A stretch of DNA of 64,000 bases, taken from positions 51,204,270-51,268,269 of the forward strand of contig CM048846.1 of NCBI GenBank assembly GCA_026545225.1. Direction: 5' to 3'. The position numbers and the translations under genes are program-made. Every line of letters starts with the position of its first letter. Position 1 is the stretch's first letter. The notes beneath the pieces are model-generated. The model did no database searches, was not told where the DNA came from, and saw nothing but the letters and a program-made list of their open reading frames with translations. The stretch is from Cornus controversa. Lineage: Eukaryota; Streptophyta; Magnoliopsida; Cornales; Cornaceae. Shown here piece by piece: positions 22,560 through 34,589 of this stretch.

Positions 22560-25500
22560 GTCTGCTAACTAGTACTAATAATAGATAGAAAGAGAAAGAA
22601 CATCTGAAAAGACGTAATCTGATACTCTCTCGATGCTAGGGGAAAGAATGGTTGTTTTATAATCTAAGGTTCTGCGGGTGACCGAACCAAGCCTCTAAAC
22701 GGAAGGGGGAGAGAAAGAAGGCTCTCGGATGAAGGCTATCAATTCATAGGTCACTGCCATAGACGAATCTTACAGTGGCAAGTCGACCACCTCAGATGAA
22801 AGTGCTAGTTGATCGAGATCTGAAAATGGATGATAAAAAGGGATCACTTCATGCCCCCTTTCAACAGGTTTTGAATTTGCATGGAAAAGAAGTATCGCAT
22901 ATCGCCATGGAATAGATATTCCTTTGTTTCTTTTGTCGAGTGAGCTTTTGCTTCTTCGCTTTCCTTTTTTAGGTCAATTGGCTATTCATCGGGTCGAGGG
23001 AACCCGCCCTTGCACGGTAAGGTTCTATTAAGTGAATTCTTTGGATAGGTAAATTAGCGCGATTGGATGCAAGAAGCGGGGAATGAATCGTTGAGGACCA
23101 CTTTCATGCAGGTGTGCTAAATAGCAAGGCTTCTCAGAATAAAGCCACTCAGAGGATACATGAGTCTTTTACAGAATAGGAAGGCGGCACAATGTGCAAT
23201 TTCACCAGTAGTAGACCACCATCCGTAAATACATTCTTACAATGGATAAGGAACATCTTGTATGGGGAGAGCGTTAGAGGAAATAAGCGAGCTAACTCAG
23301 TTCAAAGTGAGAAAAGTATTCAATTCAAAGAGTAGCCAAAGGAAGCACCCCAAAGCTAATCCAAATATTAGACACGGTCCTCGCCCAAGAAAGAAGAAAA
23401 GAACCCGTAAGCGTATAATAAAGAAAAAAATCAATCATAGCAGGAAGCACACGAAGCTTAGGAAGAAGTCTGATTCCCTATAATATTTCTTCTTGAGATG
23501 AGATCGACTGCTTGTCTCATTACTTGCTTTTGGCAAAGGGACAGCGCGCTTAAGCAATTGGTTGGTTTCGGTCGAACAAGATTGATTGATTTCATATATG
23601 GGCATCCAGCCAATGCATTCATTTCTATTCTGCTGGTATGGTACACCTCACACGAAAAAAATATCTATTCACAAAGCAAAGAGAGGAGACAGTTCAAGAG
23701 AGAGAATCGAATTGAGAGCTTAAAGTTCCAGTCGTAGCTGAATCTCTTGTGAAGGCAGGGGCCGGTTCATCTCATGAGGTTTGAGAGAGCTCTGATTGAT
23801 AAACTGGCAAAGCGGGCTAAGCAAGCCTTTCTGAAGTAGTCCGTTAGGCTTCTATTTTATAGGTTTCGTGGAGTCATGGTTCGAGCCCCGCTTGCTATAC
23901 GATATATATTTTGAGATATTGACTTGAACCTTCTAAATAATAATAGTTATAGCTAGAGGAAGCAAGTGGAGGCCAGTTTTAATCGGTCAGCAGAAAGGCT
24001 CGATTCGATGCTTCTGTCTCGGACCATTTTGATTATTCTATTCTGTCACCTCTGCTTGATGGTAGGAGGAGCTGCTATCGACCTAGTTAGCTATGGCTAG
24101 GTCACTTATTGGTAGCTTAGCTTCTTGAATTCCTGAGTGAGGGGCTAGCAGGGCTTAAACCACTAAAGTGAGTGCTATTGGCCTTTTGCCCAAAGAAGGT
24201 TTCCCTCTTCACAGCAAGATAGGAGCAAGTAAAGCAGGAGGCCTTATTGGAGTATAGCTTCTTGTAGGACAGTTCCCACTCGCCAACTTTCTCAATGTGC
24301 TTGAACTAACTGGCTTATCAAGAAAGTCCCACTGTATCTTATTCGTAGTACTTGATGTGGGCTATTCCCACAGTAGCTGGATCTGAAAGTCTCGATCTCT
24401 GACTTGCAAACTGATTTTATCAAAGCTCGGTCAAATTGCTTTTCATATTCCATTTCACCTTAATGGACAGTGTCATCGGAATCCACTATTGGAGCAAACC
24501 CGGTTTGGTACCAACCTGTTTTCCCCCTTGAGAGCTGCAGCTACGAGGCATCCAGCCAGTGGGCATGACTGATTCCCTGCCTCCTCCCTTCCCTCTATTA
24601 CCTTCATATGGTCAGTCCCAGCTCCTTCTGGCCGGGGTTGATCTAATCTTAGGCAAGCAAATGCTCAAACAGGCCCTTACCTTCTTATTTTCTTATCTTT
24701 TTAATGCCAAAATGTAGTCGACTTACTTTTGGGAAATGGACATCTACTCTCGGAGGGATGATCTGACTATGTGAACAGTTGGTCTTGAAGAGCCTTATTC
24801 CTCCCCCTAATCCCCCCTCTCGCACAGAGAAAGAAAAAAAAGCAAAAGCTAAGTACTCTACAAACAATAAAAATACAGCTATGACTGGAAGCCTTTCGCT
24901 CGGGCCTCTTTCATAGAGTCGCTTTCGCTACACTTCCCAGAATAACAATCTTTAGAACATCCTCCACTTCCTTAAGTGCCATGGATAACTGAAAGGGAAG
25001 ATTTTTTAACAACGGATTTCGCCAACAACAGAGTCCTCCTTCTTTGACAGCTCTTTCAACAGCTCGCACACAATGATATTGCGTATAGTGATCACAGAAA
25101 TTTTGCAGGCCGCTGAGGATAAAGGTTGCATCGAGTCGAGGTCCAGGAAGTCTGTTTCAGTATCAATCCCTAAACAACTTGCCCATAAATGACTGTCCGT
25201 GCCTGGCGGGGGAGTCAAAAAGGTGATGCAATACTGGCCTCAGTTTCTTAGCTTCCAGCTTGAGGATCTTGCAGTCTGTCCATTCTAGTGGTTCAGGACT
25301 CAGGCTAGTTGGCCTCTTTTCGATAGTTAAAAGGCTTGTTCAATCTATCTGATGTAGGAAGAGTTCATCTATTCGATTGATTCCCTTCCTTTAATTCAGT
25401 AGATCACTTCTTTCCTTCATAACTCTTTAACTTGACTTATGTGCTAGGCTAGGGACTCTCTTCAAGTAGATTTAATGACTGTCGGATAGGGGGCAGAGGT

Positions 25501-26240
25501 AAGCATTCCTGTCTTAACCCAATTAGTCCTATTTTCTTCCTTCTGTTACAATTGCTTCAGCAGGATCTGCTTTAGGTATTTTAAATGGTGCTTTCTTTTG
25601 AGTTGAAGAGGAGTGGCTCTTTTACTTCGTTCCTTCCAGTTCAGGAAGCGAGAGTCGGGAAGTTTTCTCTTGTCTGATGAGTGACAAGTGCTATAAGGTC
25701 ATTTTTGTTTAGTGACAAGCCCTGTGAAAGCAACCACTAATAGAGGGAGCACTCATCTCTTCGATCGTTTTCTTTCCTTCCGGGGTGAAGGAGCTAGCTA
25801 AACCAATTCCCGAGTTCATTAGTGAATCTCAATCAAATCAATGGTTGTTGATGGCCTGTTCAAGTATCATATAATTACATTACAATTTACGTGAAAAAGG
25901 GTTCAAGTACTACTTGTATTAGAATCTCCCCCCGGAAGAGCTTAGCTATTTTACTAACTTGTTCCATTAGCGTAGAGTTTAAAACATATAAAGTGTATCC
26001 CCCAATAGAGTAGGAAATTCTTACCTCTATCATTGGCAACTTCTACTATAAAGGAATCGATTCCATTCCCTTCCTTTAAAGAGATAGATCCTCCTTTCCT
26101 AAGGACTCTTCTTAAGGAGTAGGAAGTGTCTGCAAGCCTAGTCCTTTGAGCTCGGACTCCAACAAGAGTTCAAGCATTAGAAGAAGAGGTAGGACTAGTC
26201 TGGGTATTCATCCTTTCCTAGAGTGAGTTCTTTTGTAAGT
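22560..26240. other. Likely nuclear insertion of mitochondrial-type DNA (NUMT)
   Basis: From about 22560 the sequence changes from AT-rich DNA with long A/T runs to more balanced composition (by eye near 44 percent GC), with many GAAAG, CTTTC, AGAAGG and TAGC strings and few homopolymers. It changes back at about 26240. This texture is typical of plant mitochondrial intergenic DNA. Short frames such as the lysine/arginine-rich one at 23262-23483 and the minus-strand one at 25006-25218 (contains GIDTETDFLDLDS) are not ones I recognise. No standard mitochondrial gene was identified, so the call rests on composition alone. GGTTCGAGCCCCGC at about 23878 resembles a tRNA T-arm, but no full cloverleaf was found. 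Confidence 0.55.
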
Positions 26241-27444
26241 AGAAGGCAGCCATCTAAGGGATTTAAATATGTTGAATATAGTTATTGATAGAGATTAATA
26301 GGTTCTTATATTTCCATACTTGTATATGTTTTAGTGCTCATATGTGTACTTGTCTTTTTTGGTTGCTTTTGGGTGGGTGGAGACTGATATAGGTAGTTAG
26401 ACCAACATTGGTAGAGGAATTTGTCTTTGTTTAGAAATTGTATTGTTGGAAAATTTCAACTCAAAAAAATAAAAAATAAAAAGGTCTAATGGAATTAAAT
26501 TATGCTCCTACATATTTGAGCCTGCCTTTATCAACATCACCATCACCACGAGCACCTCCACCAATTTACTTGACTGATTTACTCATCCTAAGAGTGAATG
26601 CTCAAACTAGAGGGTTGTTTTATGGTTCTTAAATTCACTATTTTTCCAACCAATTCTGGCCATTCCAAATCATTTTTCATATGCCCCTAAATGTCATGAA
26701 GAACTTTGGAGAAACATTCCAAAAGTCCCATAAATAGTTTTGGAGGATGGTATTGATTTTGTTGAATATTTTTGGAAGATGTAGTTTATAGATGTTTCCT
26801 GTTTGTTTTGGGATTCAAAATTTGAACTTTTGTATCTATCTCTACCTATTTAGAAAAAGAAAAATAAAATAAAGAAAACCTATTCTGCTTTATACCTATT
26901 CTGCTTTATTATTATTATTATTATTTTTATTAAATCATATAAGAATCAGAAGGCTTTTGCCAAGAATAGAATAGTGTGAATTAGAAGCCCTATTATGCAT
27001 TTTATCGCGGTTTAAACTTCAATAAAACATGTTGGGTTGTTCTCATATTCTGTGGTCCTAGCTACCCTGATAAAGTGATGGAACTGTGTGTGTTTGAGTT
27101 AATTCTTGAAGCATTTCATCTTATTTGCTTTTCTAATTTTGGTTTCAATGTTTTCTTTTTCTTTTTTGAACATGCAGTTTCTATTTTATTTCCTTTGATT
27201 AATCATACTATCCAAGTTTGTGTGCAAAATGCAATAGACACATGTACTTTTCATTCATGCTATCAATGAGGTGCTTTTTTTCCTTTTCATTTGAGTGACA
27301 TGCTTATATTTTAATTTCGAGGTTTGAGACAAAATGCAATTCTTAGCTGAGGCAGTTCATTTCTTTCTTCCCATAATTTATGTGTGTTCCTTTAGTTGGT
27401 TTATTGATTTGCATTTAATTATAAAAATTTGGTTGTCCTCACAG
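26241..27444. other. AT-rich spacer before the P-protein exon
   Basis: No recognisable coding exon, although preceding exons of the P-protein gene might be expected here. It contains a TAT/ATT repeat near 26908-26930. Nothing else can be supported. Confidence 0.5.
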
Positions 27445-27600
27445 GTGGGTCTGACAAGCCCCAGTTGGATTGTGGTTAATGTTTGGCATCTCAATCTCTA
27501 TAAAACATTCTACATCCCACATGGTGGAGGTGGTCCTGGCATGGGTCCTATTGGTGTGAAGAAGCACTTGGCAACATTTCTACCATTGCAACTTGTGGTA
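27445..27600 (+). pseudogene. Glycine decarboxylase P-protein exon fragment
   Basis: After a good acceptor (CCTCACAG), the exon reads [20 protein letters not shown] and then [20 protein letters not shown]. This is the pyridoxal-phosphate region of the P-protein of the mitochondrial glycine cleavage system, which decarboxylates glycine in photorespiration. The family sequence is close to [17 protein letters not shown]. The PLP lysine is kept, but the preceding His is Tyr here, and the GADVCHLN block is changed to VNVWHLN. Only this exon is present: neighbouring P-protein exons are not visible within several kb on either side. The next exon 95 bp downstream belongs to a different gene family. 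Confidence 0.88.
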
Positions 27601-27695
27601 TAAATCCATTCACTGCCAATTGTTTCTGCATTGGCTAATGATTATGTTTATGTAGTTTTTAGATGTCTGATAAGGCTAATGATTTTTTTTTCCAG

Positions 27696-27785
27696 GTTGC
27701 TTTCAAGACTAAGGTCTTCCATCCAAACATCAATAGAAACGGAAGCATTAAAGAATAATGGAGCCTAATTCTTACCATCTCTAAG
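27696..27785 (+). pseudogene. E2 ubiquitin-conjugating enzyme exon lacking the active-site Cys
   Basis: After TTTTTTTTCCAG the exon reads VAFKTKVFHPNINRNGSI, a stop-containing KE*WS, then LILTISK and a donor AAG|GTTTGAG. Plant UBC8/UBC10-group E2 enzymes have VAF-TKVFHPNIN-NGSI followed by CLDILKEQWSPALTISK. Here the five codons that include the catalytic Cys (CLDIL) are absent and Gln of KEQW has become a stop. The fragment therefore cannot carry ubiquitin. It sits 95 bp after the P-protein exon in the same orientation. No other E2 exons were found nearby. Confidence 0.88.
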
Positions 27786-28440
27786 GTTTGAGTTTTGCCG
27801 CCACCAATTTACTGATTATATCTTAAACAAAATTTTGAGTTGTTCATCCCGTATGACAAGTGGCATAATAATATTACTAACATTTCCCTACAGCCAGTGA
27901 GCATGCTTAATAATTGATTACTAGCATAATAGTCTAATGTTTTTCACTCGTGATTTTGGATTTAAAATGTGGATATTGATTAAATTCATTTCTGAGATAC
28001 TTCGAGAGAAATTCATTAAATTTATTGTTTAAAAGAGGTTGTTGCGTGTTAGTCGAGCAAGATGACTGTTGTAGGTGAGAGGAATAGCCAGGACTGGGAA
28101 ATCTTCTGCCATCTAAGACTGTTGGAAGAATACCCATCATAGTTGCACTCTTATCTCTTGGACTTGTCACTTCAGTAGTAGGTCAATGGAGAGTAACATG
28201 TTATAGCAAAGTATTTTGCTAGTTTTGCATTACCAATTGACATGAAGAATGGGATTTTTACCTCTCTTTTGTGACTTCCTGTACCATTTTTCTTGTTCAT
28301 TTTATAACTTGATTTCGTGAGTGAAGATTAATTGCTGAAATAATTTTCTCTTGGATCATTTCAATTTCACTTTGGTAATATATTTTTCAATTTGTTTTTA
28401 TGGAGTAGTTAAGTGCTTATCTCCTTGGAAAATATGTACA
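27786..28440. other. Spacer, no gene confirmed
   Basis: A minus-strand frame at about 28050-28170 reads SPRDKSATMMGILPTVLDGR and looks rather protein-like, but I cannot assign it to a family. The remainder is AT-rich. Confidence 0.4.
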
Positions 28441-28444
28441 ACAC

Positions 28445-30240
28445 TGTCTGACGCCCAAGTTCAGGTCGGGGTATATCAGACCCTCCACTCAACCTATGGT
28501 TGACTTAATTCCATAATCATCACCATCGAATCCACATCTTAGCATAGAATTAATAATATCCACACAACCTGTTCTCATAATATTCCCGTATAAAAGAGGT
28601 AATAAACAAAATATGTGTTCATGTCATATAACCAACTGATATCCAAAAAAATTAAATACAACAAAATCAAAGTTTTTCGTTTATAACGACCCTTACTATA
28701 TAAGTGGTCTCAATAACTGAAATAAAAGAAAACCATAATAAGGATCCACTGGATCTATCCTCACGTGGAATCCTCCTCCAATACACTATAGATGTTGGTT
28801 TCACACACTTGAAATGTGGGGGAAAAATAAAGAGTGAGCTAAAAAGCCCAGTAAGTAATGTTCTAACTAACCGACAATAACCACTATACTTCAGCAGCTA
28901 GTACAGTGAAGTAATTAATATAAATAATCTTAGGGTTCATTAATTTACGAGAAAGAGAGTATTTTCTTTTATATCTTCAAGTACTTAACAATAACTAACA
29001 GGATATTCAGGTCCCATCTCCTGCTACAACTCAAACTTTTTGAATCTACTGGTCAATACGGTGTGCACCCTAAAGATACGTTCGTGATGTACTTGCACTG
29101 AAAGATACCTTAACAAGTTTAACTCATGGCCTCATCGAACCCCACTTTCATTCCATCAATCTATGACAATAATCTTCACAAGAGATCACTAGATACAATA
29201 TATCCTGAAGTGTGGAGGAACAACAATACAATTCAAGTTCTATCAGAGAATTAATAAGTCTGAACCATGTTCAGATCTTGAGGTAAATGATGTGGAGGGA
29301 CACACACACTCCAAATTGGAGAAACATACACACCCCACACAACACGAATAGTATGGAGGGACACACACTCCACATCGAAGGGACCCGCACTCCATCGTAA
29401 TAATAAGGAATGTGGAGGGACACTCACTCTGTGCCGGAGGGACCCCCAACTCCATGATGGAGGGACATATACACACTCCATGAAAATATGAATCATGTGG
29501 AGGGACACACTCTATGCCAGAGGGACCTGCAACTCCACGCTGGAGGGACATATACACACTCCAGTAATCTCAACCATCACCATTGGCCACACACGCGTAC
29601 GCACACACACCCACACACACAATCCATGCATGCGTACTCTAGACATATTCTAAATTTAATTCTAATCTACATGCCCAATCTAGTGAGAGTAGTGTACCTA
29701 AGAATGTGTCATCCTATCTATCTTAGTTACTGGTAAAATTTTAGAACCTGACTGTTCATGGATAATTCGTACTCTTGGTTTTCGTGCTTAAAAGCCTACT
29801 TTTTATACTAAATAAATAACTAATGTGACTAAATCTAGTCCAAACATATTTTGCCCTAAAAAGACTAATTTGATTTTTCAAAAAAAATTCAGCATTTATC
29901 GCTATTTTTAAAGAATTTTTCTTAATTTTCTGCATTTTTAATTATCGCTATTCCGGGTGGGCCCAAAACTGGGCCCAAAGGTTGGGCTCAGTGAGTGGGA
30001 CCAGACCAACCCTTTTTCGGTCCCAGTCGGCCACCCATATGCCGGCAGCGCACATCGGCTTTGCGCAGCCCCTATTCATCATCTTCTACCTCCAATTCTC
30101 ACGCGACAGAACTATTGTACACCATTCCACTCATTTTCTACACCAAACTACTCCTCTTCATCTAAGCTTTCAATTGGTACAAGAATGTCCTCCATCCATG
30201 GCCTGAATCAAGAATCCCCAATTTCAAGTTTCTAGGGTTC
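28445..30240 (-). mobile_element. LTR-like segment of a Gypsy-type element, minus strand
   Basis: The left edge, TGTCTGACGCCCAAGTTC, is the complement of a typical plant LTR 3' end (GGGCGTCAGACA). On the minus strand the segment contains TTACTGGGCTTTTTAGCTCA (about 28855-28835), a motif also present in modified form in the 30513-34574 LTR (TTGGGCCTTTGAGCTCA, about 34024). A hairpin-rich repeat occupies its middle. I could not define the other end or a target duplication, so its extent is approximate and it may be a decayed solo LTR. Confidence 0.5.
29285..29565. repeat. Tandem hairpin-forming repeats (GTGGAGGGACACACACTCC)
   Basis: About seven irregular units contain GTGGAGGGACA followed by CACTCCA or a similar inverted partner, for example TGTGGAGGGACACACACTCC and GGAGGGACATATACACACTC. 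Each unit can pair with itself or its neighbour (GGAG with CTCC). The long antisense frames across this stretch are repeat artefacts. Confidence 0.8.
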
Positions 30241-33159
30241 ATATAACCCATCCATTCCAACTTCAGTCAACACCATAATGCATTATATTAGTTCACGAAA
30301 TCACCTTCCAAAACACAAAACTACACTATATTTATCAATAAAAGAAAAAAATATCAGATCCAAACTCTTATCTTCTACCTCAAATTTCTTGTGCATTTGT
30401 TTATGTAACATATATATATTTATACATATAAATACAACTTTGATGACATACTTAGCATGTCCGAGGTCTCCCTTGTTCCATTGTAGAATAGTTACTCTCC
30501 TTTTAGGTAGATTGTAAGGACCGGAATTTATTTTGACCGGTCCCGGATGAATTTTGATCGGATTTATTTTTTTCGAATAAATTAAAATTTTCGAAAAGAT
30601 GTTGTATATATATATATATATGGAATTATATATATATATATATATGGAGATAGAGGATATGGATATATATATGTGGGAATATATATATATATACACACAT
30701 AATACCATATGTATATATATATATATATATACATATGGTATTATGTGTGTAAGTGTATTTAGAAAAATACACATGTAGAGTTGGATACATATATGCATAT
30801 GTATTATTTTATGTGGATATTATATGTGTGGGTATGAAGGTTCAAAAAAATGAAAGGGAGAGAGTGACCCACGTGGGCCGGCTGGCTGAGTGGGAAAGAA
30901 AAGAAAGAAAGAAGAAAAGAAAAGAAAAAGAAAAGAAGAAAGAAAAAGAAAAGGAAGAGAAGAGAGAGAATTGGGAAAAACCGAGAGAAGCCGAAGGAGA
31001 GAGAGAGAGAGGCCGAAGGCGAGATCGGCTGGCGGCGCTCACGGTGGGCTTCGCCTGGGCGACGGCGATCTCCGACAGTGGCTGATGGCGGTGGTTGCAG
31101 GTGAGCACGGTGGGGGTTTCACCTGGGCGACGACGGTCGCGACGGTTGGGCTGACGTGGGGGTTCGACTTGGCTAAGTTTGGTTTCTTCTCAACGGCCGT
31201 GGCTGGTAGCGCTGGTGGTTCTCAGTGGGTCTCCTTGGTGCTCCGACGACTGGGTTGCTCCCGATCTGTGGCTGGGTTGTGGCCTTCTTCTTGGTTCGGT
31301 TGATGGTGGGTGAGCATGGGTGGAGCTCACGGCTTGGATAGTAGGCATTTGGCAGGAGAGTGGTGATATATATATATATATATATTTACGGATGATGATG
31401 GTTCAACTTTGGCTCGAGGTGGTTTCGAGTATAGTTGTGAATGGTATGGGAGTGGTCACGATTGAGGTGGCTGTTGGCTCAGCTACGAGAGGCTCGGTTG
31501 TGTGAGTCTGTGGCTACATGGAGGTAGCCATGATAGTTGGTGTTCCATGAATTGTGGCTGATTTTGGTGGTGTAGCCGCGACTCGGGTTGACTACAGTTA
31601 GTGGTTTCGAATAGTTGTTTTGGTAGCTGACAGCGGCTGGGGTTGGGTTGGCTTTGGATGGCCCGACGATGGTGCGCATAGCTTGATTGGGGCTGTGTTT
31701 GGTTTGTGGATTCCTTTTGATTCGGGTGCTAGTGGCTTCGGCTAAGTAGCGAGTGGTGTGTGGGTTGCACATGGGGTTCGTTTGTGACTGATCGAGGGGG
31801 GTTCAGTTTGCGGTTGTTTGGGCCAAGAATGGCGGCCTTGTGGTTTTGGGCCCTCATAGATGGTGGGCTTGGACATGGAAAAATAGGTTGTGGTTTGTTT
31901 TGGATAGCCGAACGAGAGGGATTCACAGCTGGTTATGATTTTGCCAGACTTTCCCCACAGTGGCAGCCATGGTGGGACTACCATGGGAGGATTGAGTTGG
32001 ATCGGTTATGTGGGCTTTGATGCTGGACTGGATCGGGCTTGGAAACAGGCCGATTGGCAGGCACGGACCGGTCGAGAGCAGGACTTAAGGCAAGTTGATT
32101 CTTGCCTCTATCTCATACATATCTTTTGCGTACGTTGAGTAATTTACATATGTCTTAATTTAATCATATGTGGTATGTGTATATACATATATATATAGGT
32201 GCTTATATATATGTGGGTGTAGGTGGATGTTGTGCATACATGGGATGTGAGAGGATATATATATATGCGTGTGTATATATATATGTATGTGTGGGTTTGG
32301 GAAGCGATAACATGTTAGATTTATCGCCTATTCGCATTGTGATATGCATGTATGTATAGATTAAAGTCTATGAAAAGTATGCTAAATAATGCACGTTTGG
32401 CTATGTGTTGTCTTGTATGCATATGTGACTCTTATGCATGATGTCCAGTTTATATATGTGATTATATATATATGGTTGCAGTGATAGAAATGCATGCTAA
32501 ATATGAATTTAACTTTTGGCGAGCATTTGAAAAGCATGAAATGTGCTAAGTGTTTTATATGTTCTTGATACATATGTGAGTGATGTAATATATATAGGTG
32601 TGTATATATATTGTGATTAGAATGCATGTTAGCTACTTATAGTGAATACATGCATTTAATGAGAGCATGACTGTATTTATGCTAGTGTATGTGCATATGT
32701 GATTTATATGCATGATTTGACATGTACGTGATTACATGTGGGTTTACGTGAATGAAATGCATGCTATCTGTCTATAGAAAATGTATGCATTGGTTATAGC
32801 ATTATAAATACGTGCTAGGGTTGAAGTTGTTTGCATATTTGAGGTGTTATGCGGGTTTTGAACATATGTGTGCTATATGTGTTGGAATGTGATGAAAAGC
32901 ATGCTAAATACTTCTTTTTAGTATTCATAAGCATGGGTCGAAGCATGAAAGTATTATGCTATGTATATATGCATCTATATTGCATATCTGGGAGGGAAAT
33001 GACACATATGTGGTTATATGTGGGTTTATGTGGAGATGAAATGTATGCTATGTTCTTTTAACTAGCTTAGGCATTGCGAGGCATGAACATTGAAATGTTG
33101 TTTTATTATATGTTCGAAATGCATATATGGGCCCGTTGTGAGGAGACGGGGAAGAGTGG

Positions 33160-33480
33160 TTGAATTACCTAGAGTAGGTCAATACTCGGTGAGGGTGTTG
33201 GAGTGGTTGAGTCACCTTGGAGTAGAGAATACTCGGTGACAAATTCTAAAATTTATCTAATCACCTCGGAGTAGAGCATACTCGGTGATGGTTCGATCAC
33301 CTCGGAGTAGAGAATACTCGGTGACGAATTCAAAAATGATCTAATCACCTCGGAGTAGAGAATACTCGGTGACATATTTTGAAGCGGTCCGATCACCTTG
33401 GAGTAGAGAATACTCGGTGGTGGATTCAACAGCGGTTCAATCACCTCGGAGTAGAGAATACTCGGTGATGGGTTCCGCAA
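33160..33480. repeat. Tandem hairpin repeat CACCTCGGAGTA...TACTCGGTG within the LARD LTR
   Basis: Six to seven units, spaced about 33-58 bp, each contain CACCTCGGAGTAGAGAATAC followed by TCGGTG. CACC-CGGAGTA and TACTCGGTG are imperfect inverted partners around a GAGAA loop, so every unit can fold as a hairpin. Long frames through this array are artefacts of the repeat. Confidence 0.88.
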
Positions 33481-34312
33481 TTGTGTGGGAAGTGTCTCGG
33501 TCACATGATTGGTTAAGAATCATGTTAGGATATCGGGTTGAGTCCGAGAGAGAGACAAGTGTGTGAGATTGCTTACATTATCCATTGTGAGGCATGCTAC
33601 GTGTTAAACGCATTCATATATATGCGTTGCTTGTGACAGAACATGATATATGTTGGATATCTTTTGCTTTTGAGCATGTTATATGGTTTAAATGCATCTT
33701 CATTGTATTTGAGATTGCTACTTGATGAGTAGGAGACGTGATGATTGATTTACATTGTTTTATGTAAATAGACATATATGTTCTTTATACATATTGGTAC
33801 TGAATGTTTACTGCTTTCAAGCATGTTGAGAATGATTTCTAAAATCATGTGTATTGGATTTTGTATGTTCATATGTGCTCGAGTAGCCATATACATTGTT
33901 GGTTCATGCATGCTAGGAGGGGCATGGTCTTAAATATTGTGATATATTTAAGTGCATGTATATTTTTGAGAATATGTGAGGATCGACCTGCTGCAGCGGT
34001 GATAGTATGGTTCTACATACCTTGTTGGGCCTTTGAGCTCACCCCCTCCCAGGTTTTGCAGGTGTTGCTGGTTTTGGAGTTAGTTAGGAGACTGACAGCA
34101 CTGGTTGCAGAGGTAGTGTTTAGATTCCTTAGAATCTGATGTATGTCCAGGATAGTGGATAGATAGATGTTTTACATTTAGATTAAATGTATAAAGCGAT
34201 TATGTTGATTCAGTTCCTTCAGTTGTATTTTATTCATGTGATGTATGTATATAATACGGACATTTAAGGACTGAGACATGTATATTTGTGATTGTATTAT
34301 GCATGTTGTAGA

Positions 34313-34402
34313 AGTATTGGGGGGACACGGGCCCAGAAGTGTCCATTTTTATTGTTTAGATATAAATGTTGGGGGGACACGTGCCCAGAAGTGTCCATTG
34401 GA
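34313..34402. repeat. Two-copy direct repeat near the LARD LTR 3' end
   Basis: TTGGGGGGACACGGGCCCAG and TTGGGGGGACACGTGCCCAG, both followed by AAGTGTCCATT, occur about 53 bases apart (about 34317 and 34370). GGACAC and GTGTCC within each copy form a hairpin. Confidence 0.85.
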
Positions 34403-34577
34403 ATTGTAAAGCAGGTATATCATGCTAGGAGCTGATTATTTAGAATGGGTCATGCCCAATTTTCATAAAAATAATAGGAAATTGAGTTGTATGACCAGGT
34501 GTTGGTAATAGCGTGAGGGTGATCTCACGGGGTTCACACCTCGGTTTTCGGGCCTCGGGAATCGGGGCGTGACAGGA

Positions 34578-34589
34578 TGGTATCAGAGC
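34578..34589 (+). promoter_or_regulatory. tRNA-Met primer-binding site of the LARD
   Basis: TGGTATCAGAGC, complementary to the 3' end of initiator tRNA-Met, lies three bases after the LTR end at 34574, as expected for reverse-transcription priming. Confidence 0.92.

Noticed and set aside
29243..29557. Two overlapping minus-strand frames with repeating VPPS-like peptides
   Set aside because: Translation of the GGAGGGACA hairpin repeat; the periodicity is of the DNA, not of a protein.
30301..32138. Several long open frames (up to 165 residues) on both strands
   Set aside because: All lie within the 4-kb LTR of the LARD and follow TATA microsatellites, purine tracts or GC-rich simple sequence. 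No domain motif was seen and overlapping frames are open on opposite strands.
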